A DNA stretch of 64,000 nucleotides from Aeromonadales bacterium (GCA_012518835.1 JAAYRH010000029.1:1-64000), one strand, 5' to 3'. Counted from the first letter of the stretch, positions 1 through 8,675 are shown. Numbers and translations: made by a program. The notes: generated by a model not told the origin, from the sequence alone.

Positions 1-93
1 GGAGGTGCTAACCCTAATTGGTCTACTCTCCTAAAATATGCTCAGGCATGTGGTTTTGACTTAGCCTTAAAACCGCAAGCAAAGTCATTATAA
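1..93 (+). CDS. C-terminal end of an XRE/HTH-type antitoxin or regulator (5' end outside window)
   Basis: The first 30 codons of the window read open in frame 1 to a TAA at 91-93 and give a peptide with GGANPNWSTLLKYAQACGF followed by a short basic end. The pattern G-x-x-NP-x-x-x-TLLKYA-x-A-x-G is typical of the end of the helix-turn-helix domain in HigA/HipB-like antitoxins, where it covers the last helix. Only this fragment is visible, so the partner toxin, if any, lies to the left. It sits just left of IS and integrase debris and is probably island cargo. The family assignment is by motif only. Confidence 0.5.
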   Translation, partial: GGANPNWSTLLKYAQACGFDLALKPQAKSL

Positions 94-306
94 GGTTATT
101 ATCTGAATTAAAACCGCCATGGGGGTGGCTTTTGAAGTCTCACCGTTGCGCTCTTTACGCAACTGACGGACCCAAGTATCCATCGTTGAATAGCCGACAC
201 TCATCGTCTCAGCCGCCTGACGAACCGTATAGTTCTGGTCGATCACTAACTGTGCCGCTTCGAGTCGGAATTCAGGAGTAAAATTACGTTTTGGTCTTGT
301 TGTCAT
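88..306 (-). pseudogene. Truncated IS3-family transposase OrfA
   Basis: Start ATG at 306 is preceded by AGGTGA. The product begins MTTRPKRNFTPEFRLEAAQL and continues with an HTH (VRQAAETMSVGYSTMDTWVRQLRKE), the HTH_Tnp_1/InsN-type domain of IS3-family OrfA. A normal OrfA of about 100 residues would go on into a leucine-zipper segment. Here family similarity ends after SKATPM (about codon 63, position 118) and the frame runs through foreign sequence to a stop at 88-90. It cannot make a functional transposase because the zipper, the frameshift signal and OrfB are absent. A DNA-binding fragment that could repress related IS copies is conceivable but speculative. Confidence 0.75.
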
Positions 307-378
307 AGTGTCACCTAGTAGCTTCTTGATGCATGATAGCACCTCTAATTAGGTGGCCAAATTCACTATGCCACTACA
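118..378 (-). mobile_element. Remnant of an IS3-family insertion sequence (left end plus part of orfA)
   Basis: On the minus strand the element appears to begin near 378 (TGTAGTGGCATAGTGAATTT, the TG-initiated terminal repeat style of IS3-family elements), followed by a short leader and orfA. Homology to orfA stops at about 118, after only the helix-turn-helix half. No orfB, no second inverted repeat and no flanking duplication can be found, so the other roughly 1 kb has been deleted. The element's left tip lies exactly where the neighbouring integrase reading frame loses its family ending. The IR boundary is inferred from sequence style, not from a matching right end. Confidence 0.7.
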
Positions 379-1501
379 CCCCTGCTACCCTATCTTTAAC
401 ATGGGCAAGCTGTGCTTCTATGTGATCGGAGTTAAATCCATGCTCATTTAGCAGTGTTGACGCTATATGTCTAAAGCCATGAGCTGCTTGTCGTCCTTCG
501 CATCCTAGCCGGCGTAGTGCCATCAAGAATACCGTATTCGATCTCGGCTGAGCGCCGTTATTACATCCTACAAATAGTAAAGGAGACATGCCACTGATTT
601 CTTGTAATTGCTGTAGTAGTGCAACTGCTTGGCGTAAAAGTGGAATAACGTGCTCGCGGCGCTTTTTAGTTCGCTCAGCGGGTATCGTCCACAAGTTGGT
701 TTGAAAGTTGAACTCATCCCACCTTGCAGTTCTTAACTCGCTTGGCCGGCAAAATAGTAGCGACAATAACTGTAAACCAATGCCTACATCGGGCGCATGA
801 GGATAGCGTCTAATCGCGCGCAATAAGGCTGGCAGCTCGTCTTGGGATACATGGCTATAGTTTTTATTTTTAGGTGGCGTCAGATATTTATGCAGCCCTT
901 CTAGAGGGTTATGCTGAATTCTGCCAGTCACGCGAGCGAGATCATATATATCTCTGCACAGTGCTCTAACGCGCTTAGTTTGCTCTGCGATGCCAGCTTG
1001 CTCTAGCCCTCTTAGTAAAGTTAACCACTCCATAGTAGTGATATCTACATAGGGCCGGTGACCAAACTTAGGAAAGACGTGCTTTTTTAAGGCGCCCAAG
1101 TTGCGAGTCCGAGTGCCTTTTACCCAAGCGGTTTTACTTTCTACCCACTCCTCAGCTAACGCTTTAAAGCTAGCTTCGCTGGCCATCGCTTCGGCGTGCT
1201 GCCTTCGCTTGATGGTGTTCAGCTCCCCAGGCTCCTCGGAGGCACTTAAAATGCTATGAGCTTTCTCACGAGCTTGCTTGCCAGTTAACTGATGAGTGCC
1301 TTGGCCATAGCCACCCAGCCCCATGAATGACCATTTACCATCACTCTTTTTATATCTGAGCTGCCAGGACTTATTACCTGTAGGTGTCACCCGAAAATAA
1401 AGCCCATTACCATCGTGGACTCGGTACTCTTTATCTTCTGGCTCTAGCGTATTTAGCACGGTATCAGCCAGAGGAATTCTTTTTATTTCACTACGCTTCA
1501 A
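374..1501 (-). pseudogene. P4-type tyrosine recombinase (integrase), C-terminus lost at the IS junction
   Basis: The 375-residue product has the three parts of a P4-family integrase: an N-terminal DUF4102 arm-binding domain (about 1-95, with VHDGNGLYFRVTPTGNKSWQ), a SAM-like core-binding domain (about 110-205) and the catalytic domain (about 220-end). Visible catalytic residues are Arg252 (CRPSEL), His341 and Arg344 (HGFRH) and His367 (QLAH). The family ending, with the nucleophilic tyrosine about 10-15 residues later and a tail of 30-40 residues, is missing. After residue 370 the frame enters the presumed IS end and stops at 374-376. It should therefore be inactive for strand cleavage. Its start faces the 3' end of ssrA, the usual layout for islands integrated in tmRNA genes. 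Confidence 0.85.
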
Positions 1502-1506
1502 CTGCT

Positions 1507-1554
1507 TGTATCCACCGAGTTACTTAATGTCAAAGGGATACACGCTAGGATACA
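1507..1554. repeat. Three copies of GGATACA at the integrase start (possible arm-type sites)
   Basis: Just outside the integrase start codon, the heptamer GGATACA occurs at 1536-1542 and 1548-1554 (12 bp apart, same orientation) and in inverse orientation (TGTATCC) at 1507-1513. Short repeats between an integrase gene and the attachment site commonly serve as integrase arm sites or as its autoregulatory operator. That role is inferred from position only. Confidence 0.35.
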
Positions 1555-1718
1555 AAATATCTGCTGCTGTGAGTTATTGCGAGTTGTTTTACTAGGCTCT
1601 CTGCACGAGAGGAAAGGACGCTAAGCAAGTAGGTTAATTCATAATATTGCTTTATAAACCCGCTGGCCCATGAGCGCGGCTTACTGGTCTCTTAACCATT
1701 ACAGGTAAATAAGACCAA

Positions 1719-1747
1719 CAAAAAGGCCACCGGTTAAGGTGGCCTTT
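1719..1747 (-). terminator. Rho-independent terminator of ssrA
   Basis: A 10-bp stem (1722-1731 pairing with 1738-1747, AAAGGCCACC/GGTGGCCTTT) with a 6-base loop is followed on the minus strand by TTTTTGTTGG. It begins 10 bp downstream of the CCA end of ssrA and separates it from the island DNA. Confidence 0.85.
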
Positions 1748-1756
1748 CCAATCGAT

Positions 1757-2117
1757 TGGTGGAGCTGGCGGGATTTGAACCCGCGTCCGAAAAACCTACG
1801 TCGTCGGTACTACATGCTTAGTCTAGTCTTTACATTCGCCATTTGCTGCGGACAGACACGCCACAAAATAACTAGCCTAAATTAGTTTTAACGCTTCCAC
1901 CGTTAGGCTCGATTTCCACGCGATTCTGTGAAGTATGACCTTCCAATTCCCTAAGTCACAGACAAGCTAGGGCAGAAGGGCTCTAACAGGTTATTAAGCT
2001 GCTAGTGCGTAGTTTTCGTCGTTTGCGACTATTTTTTTGCGATTTTTTTACGAGGCCTATCGCACCTCGGCATGCACCTAGGAGTTCGAGAATCTCGTCG
2101 AATCCAGAATCAGCCCC
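1757..2117 (-). ncRNA. ssrA: tmRNA (transfer-messenger RNA)
   Basis: tmRNA rescues ribosomes stalled on broken mRNA by acting first as alanyl-tRNA and then as a short message. On the minus strand the gene starts GGGGCTGATTCTGGATTCGA and ends in a T-arm (GGTTCAAATCCCGCC) and acceptor AGCTCCACCA, so CCA is encoded. Length is 361 nt, near the E. coli 363. The tag reading frame lies at 1994-2026 and gives ANDENYALAA followed by TAA, essentially the enterobacterial tag ending recognised by ClpXP/ClpAP. Its protein partner smpB lies immediately upstream on the same strand. The 3' end serves as the attachment target of the adjacent integrase-bearing island. Confidence 0.98.
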
Positions 2118-2127
2118 AAGTGGTCTT

Positions 2128-2157
2128 ATAATACGTTAAACCACCGCCCTATTGCAA
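2128..2157 (-). promoter_or_regulatory. Probable sigma-70 promoter of ssrA
   Basis: On the minus strand TTGCAA (2152-2157) and TATTAT (2128-2133) are separated by 18 bp, and the mature 5' end of ssrA lies 10 bp past the -10 box. That leaves room for a few leader bases, which in E. coli are trimmed by RNase P. The promoter lies entirely in the 43-bp gap between smpB and ssrA, so ssrA can be transcribed alone. Confidence 0.55.
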
Positions 2158-2160
2158 GGG

Positions 2161-2649
2161 TTAACGGTTTTTATGCTTCATCATACGGTCTTTCTCGCGC
2201 TTCCAGTCGCGCTCTTTCACATCTTGACGCTTATCTTGGTGCTTCTTCCCTTTCACCAAGCCAATCTCGGCTTTTACCCAAGATTGCGACCAATATAGCG
2301 CTAGCGGCACCAAGGTATAACCTTCTCGTTCTAACTGTCCAGAGAGTCGGTCTAACTCACGGCGCTTCATTAATAATTTACGCGTACGTTGCGGATCACA
2401 AACCACATGAGACGAGGCCACATTAAGTGGTGTGATAGTCGCACCAAATAAAAAGGCCTCTCCTTCTTTCATAAATACGTAAGCATCGCCGATATCCGCT
2501 TTACCCGCGCGCATCGACTTCACTTCCCAGCCTTGCAACTCTAAACCGGCTTCAAATTTTTCTTCAATAAAGTATTCGAAACGGGCTTTTCTATTAAGCG
2601 CTATGGTGCTGGAACCGGCTTTTTTCTTCTTGGCTTTGTTTTTTGTCAT
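2161..2649 (-). CDS. smpB: SsrA-binding protein SmpB
   Basis: SmpB binds the tRNA-like part of tmRNA and is needed for its aminoacylation and delivery to stalled ribosomes. The 162-residue product has the beta-barrel family core ([40 protein letters not shown]) and the basic C-terminal tail ([21 protein letters not shown]) that enters the empty decoding centre. I use the ATG at 2649, giving [12 protein letters not shown] with weak GGCGGT upstream. An upstream TTG at 2673 would add eight unconserved residues. It lies 43 bp upstream of ssrA on the same strand and divergent from ratA, the usual gammaproteobacterial arrangement. Confidence 0.97.
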   Translation of the reverse strand: MTKNKAKKKKAGSSTIALNRKARFEYFIEEKFEAGLELQGWEVKSMRAGKADIGDAYVFMKEGEAFLFGATITPLNVASSHVVCDPQRTRKLLMKRRELDRLSGQLEREGYTLVPLALYWSQSWVKAEIGLVKGKKHQDKRQDVKERDWKREKDRMMKHKNR

Positions 2650-2803
2650 AGTACCGCCATTATACGGGCCCAAGCTTAGCTTTGGAATTACTGACTACGC
2701 AATCGCCTACTTTTTGCACGATAGCACAATTAGTATCTTAGCCAACGATGAGTCCAGCTTCGATTAGTGTTAAAATCAGGGCGTTCTGCTGCCAGGAGAG
2801 GTT

Positions 2804-3253
2804 ATGCCCAGAATTACTCGCAGTGCGCTAGTGATGTTTAGCGCACAACAAATGTACGAACTTGTCAATGATATTGACTCTTATCCCGAGTTTCTGCCGG
2901 GCTGTGTTGCCAGTCGTATCGTGTCAGAAACCGACGACACCATCACGGCGGCTCTCGATGTGGCTAAGGTAGGGATACGAAAAACCTTTACCACGCGTAA
3001 TAAGCTCACTCCTCATCAATATATTAGTGTGGAGCTAGTCGACGGACCTTTCAAGAGTCTGCACGGCGGCTGGACCTTTACACCATTAGACAGTGAAGCT
3101 TGCAAGGTAGAGTTAAAGCTCGACTTTGAGTTTACCTCGCGGTTAATTGAAATTGCCTTTGGTGGCGTATTTAAAGAGCTGGCTAACGCCATGGTGCAAT
3201 CGTTTAGTGAACGAGCAAAAGAGGTATACGGCCGTGCATCTGATCCAAGTTGA
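2804..3253 (+). CDS. ratA: RatA, START/COQ10-family protein (ribosome association toxin or ubiquinone-binding)
   Basis: This 149-residue protein is a single START-like (polyketide cyclase/COQ10) domain with the family signature SYPEFLPGC near residue 26 and the SLHGGWTF segment. In E. coli the homologue was described as a toxin that blocks 70S ribosome assembly, while relatives in mitochondria bind ubiquinone, so the physiological role is unsettled. A good Shine-Dalgarno sequence (AGGAGAGG) lies seven bases before the ATG. It overlaps ratB by 20 bp and is divergent from smpB, the standard neighbourhood of the pair. Confidence 0.93.
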   Translation: MPRITRSALVMFSAQQMYELVNDIDSYPEFLPGCVASRIVSETDDTITAALDVAKVGIRKTFTTRNKLTPHQYISVELVDGPFKSLHGGWTFTPLDSEACKVELKLDFEFTSRLIEIAFGGVFKELANAMVQSFSERAKEVYGRASDPS

Positions 3254-3575
3254 AGTTGTTTATGCCCTGCCCCACCAGCAGACCGTGTTGAGCTTAAAAG
3301 TAGCGGCTCAAGACAATGTGCAACAGGTAATAGAGCAGTCTGGTATTTTACAGCAATATCCCGAGCTTTCACTAGAGAGCAATACCGTCGGTATTTTTGG
3401 TCGTCAAGTAAAGTTGACCCAAGAAGTAAATGAGGGCGATAGAATTGAAATCTACCGCCCCTTACTTGCAGATCCTAAAGATATTCGCCGCCGCCGTGCT
3501 GAACAAGCCAAAGAGGAAGGTCGAGCCGATAAAGTGACTGGAGGCCGGCCAGATCCCAATCGGGCTAAAAAGTAG
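3234..3575 (+). CDS. ratB: RatB/RnfH family ubiquitin-like protein
   Basis: The 113-residue product belongs to the UPF0125 (RnfH/RatB) family with a ubiquitin-like beta-grasp fold: VEVVYALPHQQ at the start, VGIFGRQVKL in the middle, and the diagnostic EGDRIEIYRPLLADPKDIRR followed by a charged tail. I choose the GTG at 3234 because AGAGGT lies eight bases upstream and the family begins exactly there. The open frame extends 87 bp further up inside ratA but without family similarity. Translation overlaps the ratA stop by 20 bp, implying coupled expression. Its function is not established. Confidence 0.92.
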   Translation: MHLIQVEVVYALPHQQTVLSLKVAAQDNVQQVIEQSGILQQYPELSLESNTVGIFGRQVKLTQEVNEGDRIEIYRPLLADPKDIRRRRAEQAKEEGRADKVTGGRPDPNRAKK

Positions 3576-3604
3576 CTATTTCTAGCCTTAGCTCATATGA
3601 CCGA

Positions 3605-3943
3605 TTAGTAGCTCTGATTAAAAGAAGCTGGAGCTTGATAATCTCCCCCTATTGAGCTCAAAGCATCATTATTAAAGTCAAGTACTAGCTTCTTTTCTTC
3701 GGTCTTGCCACGGCCTGGCTTGAAGTAATAGACATAAACCCAGCGATCGTGATTAAAGCTGTCTAAGTTCATGGGATTACCCAGTACATAGCTGACTTGT
3801 TCTTTACTCATCCCTTGGCGCAGCTGTTCCACCTGTTTGGCTTCTATATAGTTGCCTTGAGGAATGTCTACTTTATAAACAAGACTACAGCCAGCAAGAG
3901 GTAGCGATAATAAAAAGGGTAATATCAGGTTTTTTAGTGGCAT
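3605..3943 (-). CDS. bamE: Outer membrane assembly lipoprotein BamE (SmpA/OmlA)
   Basis: BamE is a small lipoprotein of the Bam complex that inserts beta-barrel proteins in the outer membrane. The 112-residue product has a lipoprotein signal (MPLKNLILPFLLSLPLAGC, lipobox LAGC, lipidated Cys19), then the SmpA/OmlA fold with GNYIEAKQVEQLRQGMSKEQ, VLGNPM and WVYVYYFKPG. I start at the ATG at 3943. An upstream extension to 4072 stays open but is not family-like and would bury the signal peptide. It is convergent with ratB, as is usual around smpB. Confidence 0.95.
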   Translation of the reverse strand: MPLKNLILPFLLSLPLAGCSLVYKVDIPQGNYIEAKQVEQLRQGMSKEQVSYVLGNPMNLDSFNHDRWVYVYYFKPGRGKTEEKKLVLDFNNDALSSIGGDYQAPASFNQSY

Positions 3944-4138
3944 GGGTGCATTATATCCTATGTGACTTGGGCTCATAATAGCGGTTGGCGTCGGCCTTGT
4001 AAAAGCCGAAGTGCCTGTAGCGATAAGCAGCCGCCGTTCGATCCGCTGAGCAATAAAGGCTGGGTGTAGCAAAGGCTATCGAGTGTGTTTAATAATGGCT
4101 AGTTTATTTTTATTCTAGCTCTATAACAAAGGTGTTTT

Positions 4139-4897
4139 ATGCTAAAGCAGGCTTTCCATTTAGGAATTACTAAAGCAGCCTTGGCCGGCGCACAACTGGC
4201 CATCTTGCCCGGTGCTCCAGAGCGCGTGGCTATTATCGCGCAACAACTCGCTAATGCACAACCTCTGGCCAGTCAACGCGAGTTTACCTCTTGGCTGGGC
4301 GAGGTCGACGGTAAATCCGTCGTGGTGTGCTCAACCGGCATTGGTGGCCCTTCTACCTCCATCGTGGTAGAAGAACTTGCCCAAATGGGCATTACCACTT
4401 TTTTGCGGGTAGGTACCACTGGCGCAATACAATCGCACATAGCAGTCGGTGATATTATTATCTCCCAAGGCTCCGTGCGCTTAGACGGCGCTAGCCAACA
4501 TTTTGCCCCGTTAGCTTTTCCTGCCGTCTCCAGTTTTGAATGCACCAGCGCCCTCGTCGATGCCGCCCATGAATTAGGTATGAGCCCTCATATTGGTATC
4601 ACTGCTTCTTCAGATACTTTTTATCCCGGCCAAGAGCGCTACGACACCTACTCGGCTCGGGTGGTAACGTCTTTGCAAAATAGCTTATCTGAGTGGCAAG
4701 CCATGGGCGTGCTGAATTATGAAATGGAGTCTGCCACCCTATTTACCATGTGCGCAAGTCAGGGCTTAAAGGCGGGATGTGTCGCGGGGGTTATCGTTAA
4801 TCGCACTCAGCAAGAAACACCTACCACTGCGCTGTTGCAAAAAACGGAGCAGCAAGCCATTGCGACTGTGATTGGCGCAGCCCGGCGCCTAGTATAA
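4139..4897 (+). CDS. udp: Uridine phosphorylase
   Basis: Udp cleaves uridine with phosphate to uracil and ribose-1-phosphate in pyrimidine salvage. The 252-residue protein is a PNP/UDP-family phosphorylase at full length, with phosphate-site [12 protein letters not shown] (about 63-75), [11 protein letters not shown], the uracil-specific [17 protein letters not shown] stretch and the ribose-binding NYEMESAT motif. AAAGGTG precedes the ATG by six bases. It appears to be a single-gene unit; I could not find a convincing CRP or CytR site in the 195 bp before it. A decayed GGDEF gene follows. Confidence 0.96.
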   Translation: MLKQAFHLGITKAALAGAQLAILPGAPERVAIIAQQLANAQPLASQREFTSWLGEVDGKSVVVCSTGIGGPSTSIVVEELAQMGITTFLRVGTTGAIQSHIAVGDIIISQGSVRLDGASQHFAPLAFPAVSSFECTSALVDAAHELGMSPHIGITASSDTFYPGQERYDTYSARVVTSLQNSLSEWQAMGVLNYEMESATLFTMCASQGLKAGCVAGVIVNRTQQETPTTALLQKTEQQAIATVIGAARRLV

Positions 4898-4937
4898 AAG
4901 CTACGAGCAAGTCCTGGGTGCGTGAGAACTAACGACC

Positions 4938-5179
4938 GTTGAAAGAAAATATCGCCAACAAGATGCAGTTTGTCGTAGTGGTGGAAAAGAGTTTATCAAA
5001 ACCGATGACGACAAGCATCACCTTGCTTTAGCTGGGTGAGCTTCAATCATGTTTCTTCATAGGTTGTCGCTTGGCCAGGCCACACTATTACCGTTAGTCA
5101 GGCCCTTAAGTATTCTGATGAGGCTTTATATCAAGTTAAAAAACAGGGTCGTAATCGTATTATTGTTGCAGAGCAGTGA
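4938..5179 (+). pseudogene. Decayed diguanylate cyclase (GGDEF domain) remnant
   Basis: Two in-frame islands of GGDEF-domain sequence lie between udp and the EAL gene. The first (4953-5036) reads RQQDAVCRSGGKEFIKTDDD, where SGGKEF stands where GG[D/E]EF should be, and stops at 5037-5039. The second (5084-5179) reads ITVS, then QALKYSDEALYQVKKQGRNR and IIVAEQ-stop, the standard GGDEF C-terminal helix. The stretch between them (central strands and IGVA motif) is deleted or scrambled, and nothing upstream of 4938 resembles a start. This is a clear dead gene that converges on an intact c-di-GMP enzyme gene. Confidence 0.75.
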
Positions 5180-5185
5180 ATCAAC

Positions 5186-7801
5186 TTAGTTGCTAACTTG
5201 GTTCAGCGCTAAAGCAGGCACCGGCTTAGCAAATAAGTAACCTTGATACAAATGACAGCCATTAGCGAGTAGCATATCTCGCTGGGCTTCAGTCTCTACT
5301 CCCTCCGCTATAACTTCTAATTCTAAACTGGTTGCCATCGCTAATATTGCCCGAATAATAGCAAGACTGTTGGTATCTTCTGGTAAGCGTTGGACAAAAG
5401 ACTGATCTATTTTTAGTTGATCCAAGGGTAGCATCTGTAGATAGTGTAGTGACGAATACCCCGTTCCAAAATCATCAATGGCAAAGCGTATACCGTGCTC
5501 TTTCAAACTAGCCATACGTATAATCGCCTGTTGCATATCTGTCACTAGCATCGACTCCGTTAACTCTATCTTTAATAGATTCGGATTGGCTCCTGTACTC
5601 TCGAGCACTTCAAGCACCTCGGCTACAAAGTCAGTTTGATAAAGCTGCGCTGAACTAATATTAACGGATACCGTAATCTCTTTTAAGAGAGCGTCTTTTG
5701 CCCAGCACACCATTTGCTCACAAGCGCGTAATAGTACAAGTTTATCAATGCGATTCATCACTCCTGCTGCTTGAGCCACCTCTATAAATGCTGCAGGGGT
5801 CAATATACCTCGCTGGGGATGGTTCCAGCGCACGAGTGCTTCTGCTCCCACTAAGTGATTGCGACTATTAAATTGTGCCTGAAAATAAACACCAAACTCT
5901 TTATTGTTAATGCCTCTAATAATGTCTTCTTCTAGCAATAAACGTTCCGATATAGCATCTTGCATTTCAGGTTCATAAAAGCAGTACCCTCCTCTGCCCG
6001 TATCTTTTGCATTATACATAGCTAACTCAGCTTGATGCAGTAAGTGCTCAGCAGAATGACTAATATCATCAATAACAGTTAAACCCAGACTGGCACTGCT
6101 ATGTAAACTTTGACTGCCATGAGTATAAGGCTGCTTTAGCATAGTGAGTAGCATTTCGCTAAAGTCTTCTAGTTGCTCCCGATAGTCTTGCTCATCGTTT
6201 GAGTGCTTTGACATTAACAATACAAATTGATCACTACCAATTCTAGCAAGCGTATCTTTATTAGAGATCACCTCGCTCAATTGCTGAGTAATATTTAATA
6301 AAAACTCATCACCAACGGCATGCCCCCACATGTCGTTAATATTTTTAAAGCTATCGATATCAATAAAAATTAATGCTGAGTGGAGCTCGCTTTCTACTAG
6401 CGCTAGCTTGGCATTATTGATTGAATTTAATAATGATGAGCGGTTGGCCAAGCCCGTTAAGCTATCATAATACGCCAGATTGTGTATTTTCTTCTCACTT
6501 TCTCGATGCTCACTAATATCATTAATGGCCGCAATATAATGACTAACTTGGTCATTATTATCTGTTACCGCGCTAATAGAGAGCCATTGGGGATATATTT
6601 GTCCTGACTTTCTTTTATCATATATTTCACCTTGCCAATGCCCTTTATTGTTAATGGCATACCACATTTTTTGATAAAATTTTCTATCGTGTCGACCAGA
6701 GCTAAAGATACTCGGCTTTTTACCTAACACCTCTGCTTCTGAATATCCTGTGACTTTAGTAAACGCTTCGTTCACTCGTAATATATTATTATTTTTATCA
6801 GTCACCAATAACCCTTGAAAACTATTAAAGGCAACTGCTGCAATCCGCAGATCAGTCTCATTTTTTATTCGCTCAGTAATATCTCGACTTAAGATAACCA
6901 CTGCGGGTAATTCATATTCTTTAGACTCAACTACTTGAGCCACACTTTCAAAAGTGCGACGCCCTTGTGGGGTGTCAAGCTCATAAGTAGATTGTGTCAC
7001 CTTTTTTTGTTCAATAGTTTTAGCAATAAAATCGAGGAGATGCTCGGCTTGCTCAGGTAAATAAATATCTCTTAAATGTTTTCCTACCGAACGAGTCACA
7101 GCGTTAGGTATTAATTCATTATGGTTAGATATTAAGTCAATATAATAGCCATTTTTATCAATGACACTCATGGTATCGGGTAGTGCACTAGTAATGGCTA
7201 TAAGCTTTGCTTTTCTATCTTGTAGTACCTGCTGCTCTTTTTGACGTAGCTGTATGTCATTAAGAATAAAAAGTAATAGGTAAGTTAGTAAAACACGTAG
7301 GATTAAAAATGAAGGTAAGAAAGATACTAATACAGATTGTAGTTGAGGGTCTACCGTAAGATAAATGACTGCTAAGTTTAATAAATGAGCGAGCAATATT
7401 ATCGGTAGTAAATACCACGTCTTCAATGGGATATGACTGAGGCCTTTACTGTAATGAGCGGTTAATCCCACTGCGAACGGCAGCAGCATGCTCAATACCA
7501 CTACCGCAGAAAATGTGCCGTCAAATACTAAATACACCAGCGCCATCATTAGCGCGACACCGCCACTGGCTAAGCCCACCGATATGCCAGCCGCAAACAA
7601 GACCACCGATCGTGCATCTAGTGGCAAACCCTCTACAGGAGTGAATGGCAACATCATACACGCAATGGTTACTGCACCAAACGCTACCCCTGTAGTCAAC
7701 CAACCGAACTGCGGATGATGGTGCAAATAGCGACCATTGACCGTTAACAACCAAGCTAATGCCATAATCAGCATTACTTGTTCCATAATTGATGTCAGCA
7801 T
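5186..7801 (-). CDS. Membrane PAS-PAS-GGDEF-EAL protein, probable c-di-GMP phosphodiesterase
   Basis: This 871-residue sensor has about six hydrophobic segments in residues 1-190 (resembling the 5TMR-LYT sensor type), a PAS domain (about 200-315), a second PAS (about 320-435), GGDEF (about 440-600) and EAL (about 612-865). The GGDEF signature is GSDQF (residues 522-526), lacking the catalytic acids for cyclisation, so diguanylate cyclase activity is unlikely. The EAL half keeps EALVRW (Glu654), DDFGTGYSSL, the KIDQSF lysine and EGVET, so it should hydrolyse c-di-GMP. The cyclase-like domain may instead bind GTP as a regulator. It stands alone and converges on the dead GGDEF remnant. Confidence 0.9.
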   Translation of the reverse strand: MLTSIMEQVMLIMALAWLLTVNGRYLHHHPQFGWLTTGVAFGAVTIACMMLPFTPVEGLPLDARSVVLFAAGISVGLASGGVALMMALVYLVFDGTFSAVVVLSMLLPFAVGLTAHYSKGLSHIPLKTWYLLPIILLAHLLNLAVIYLTVDPQLQSVLVSFLPSFLILRVLLTYLLLFILNDIQLRQKEQQVLQDRKAKLIAITSALPDTMSVIDKNGYYIDLISNHNELIPNAVTRSVGKHLRDIYLPEQAEHLLDFIAKTIEQKKVTQSTYELDTPQGRRTFESVAQVVESKEYELPAVVILSRDITERIKNETDLRIAAVAFNSFQGLLVTDKNNNILRVNEAFTKVTGYSEAEVLGKKPSIFSSGRHDRKFYQKMWYAINNKGHWQGEIYDKRKSGQIYPQWLSISAVTDNNDQVSHYIAAINDISEHRESEKKIHNLAYYDSLTGLANRSSLLNSINNAKLALVESELHSALIFIDIDSFKNINDMWGHAVGDEFLLNITQQLSEVISNKDTLARIGSDQFVLLMSKHSNDEQDYREQLEDFSEMLLTMLKQPYTHGSQSLHSSASLGLTVIDDISHSAEHLLHQAELAMYNAKDTGRGGYCFYEPEMQDAISERLLLEEDIIRGINNKEFGVYFQAQFNSRNHLVGAEALVRWNHPQRGILTPAAFIEVAQAAGVMNRIDKLVLLRACEQMVCWAKDALLKEITVSVNISSAQLYQTDFVAEVLEVLESTGANPNLLKIELTESMLVTDMQQAIIRMASLKEHGIRFAIDDFGTGYSSLHYLQMLPLDQLKIDQSFVQRLPEDTNSLAIIRAILAMATSLELEVIAEGVETEAQRDMLLANGCHLYQGYLFAKPVPALALNQVSN

Positions 7802-8052
7802 AAATAGTGTTCTTTTATTTTAATACAGTGAGAAAGATTATTTTTATTCATCTATTTATTAACACTGAGCTAAGCCGGTTGATTATTCGGCGCCGGATTA
7901 GTACGAACGCTTGGCAGCACGGTTCTCTATATGACCTATACTAGGATTACTCGGCAAACTAACTTCATGTGTGATCAACAATCAGTCAACGCCGACGATA
8001 CTACTGCTATTGGCTAACAAGTCCTTAATGAAACCTATTCAGGAGCATCACT

Positions 8053-8661
8053 ATGTTATTGAATCACTTATGGGGCTTATACGCACATCCTACAACAGAA
8101 TGGCAAAATATACAGCGTAGTCAAACTGGTCTAGTAGGAAGTTTGATCTACTTAGCAGTGTTAGCGTTACTCCCCAGTATTTGTGTTTTTATTTCTACTG
8201 CGTTTATTGGTTGGGGCTTTAGTGCGCTTGGCAAAGAGATCACGGTGTTAACGTTAAGGAGCGCGATATTTATCGCGGTAGCGGGCTACTTTGCCTTAAT
8301 TGCCAGTGTGGTCGCGCTGGGTTATTTAATCTATTGGATGTCGAGCACCTTTGGCTCGGTGGCGAGCTTTTCGCAGGGCATGAAGCTGGCAGCATATGCT
8401 GCGACCCCGTTATTAATGGCAGCTCTGGCACTGTTTTTTCCTCATCCAATATTTTTTATGGTGGTTAGCCTGTTGGCTGGCCTTTACTCTGTTTACTTAC
8501 TCTACTGTGGTATTCCTGTGATAATGCACGTGCCTGAAGACAGACGCTTTATCTATATTACTTCGATTTTAGTCGCCGCTTTAGTGTTATTAATGTGCGT
8601 ATTAGTGGCCGGTATTTTACTGTTAAACTTCGGCTTACAGCCTATTTATCGCCAACCATAG
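8053..8661 (+). CDS. Yip1-family inner membrane protein (YohC-like)
   Basis: The 202-residue protein has five hydrophobic spans and the family start (LNHLWGLYAHPTTEWQNIQ), followed by the GSLIYLAVLALLPSIC segment, as in E. coli YohC and other bacterial Yip1/DUF1282 proteins. AGGAGCATC lies before the ATG. The biochemical function of the bacterial members is unknown, though eukaryotic Yip1 proteins act in membrane traffic. It is a single gene closed by a bidirectional terminator shared with purF. Confidence 0.8.
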   Translation: MLLNHLWGLYAHPTTEWQNIQRSQTGLVGSLIYLAVLALLPSICVFISTAFIGWGFSALGKEITVLTLRSAIFIAVAGYFALIASVVALGYLIYWMSSTFGSVASFSQGMKLAAYAATPLLMAALALFFPHPIFFMVVSLLAGLYSVYLLYCGIPVIMHVPEDRRFIYITSILVAALVLLMCVLVAGILLLNFGLQPIYRQP

Positions 8662-8675
8662 TAGCGATACCCATA

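Noticed and set aside
3944-4138. Upstream open extension of bamE with AQRIERRLL-like sequence resembling mistranslated tRNA regions
   Set aside because: I tried to fold a tRNA from 3990-4075 on both strands; there is a GTTCGATCC-like loop but no matching acceptor, D or anticodon arms.
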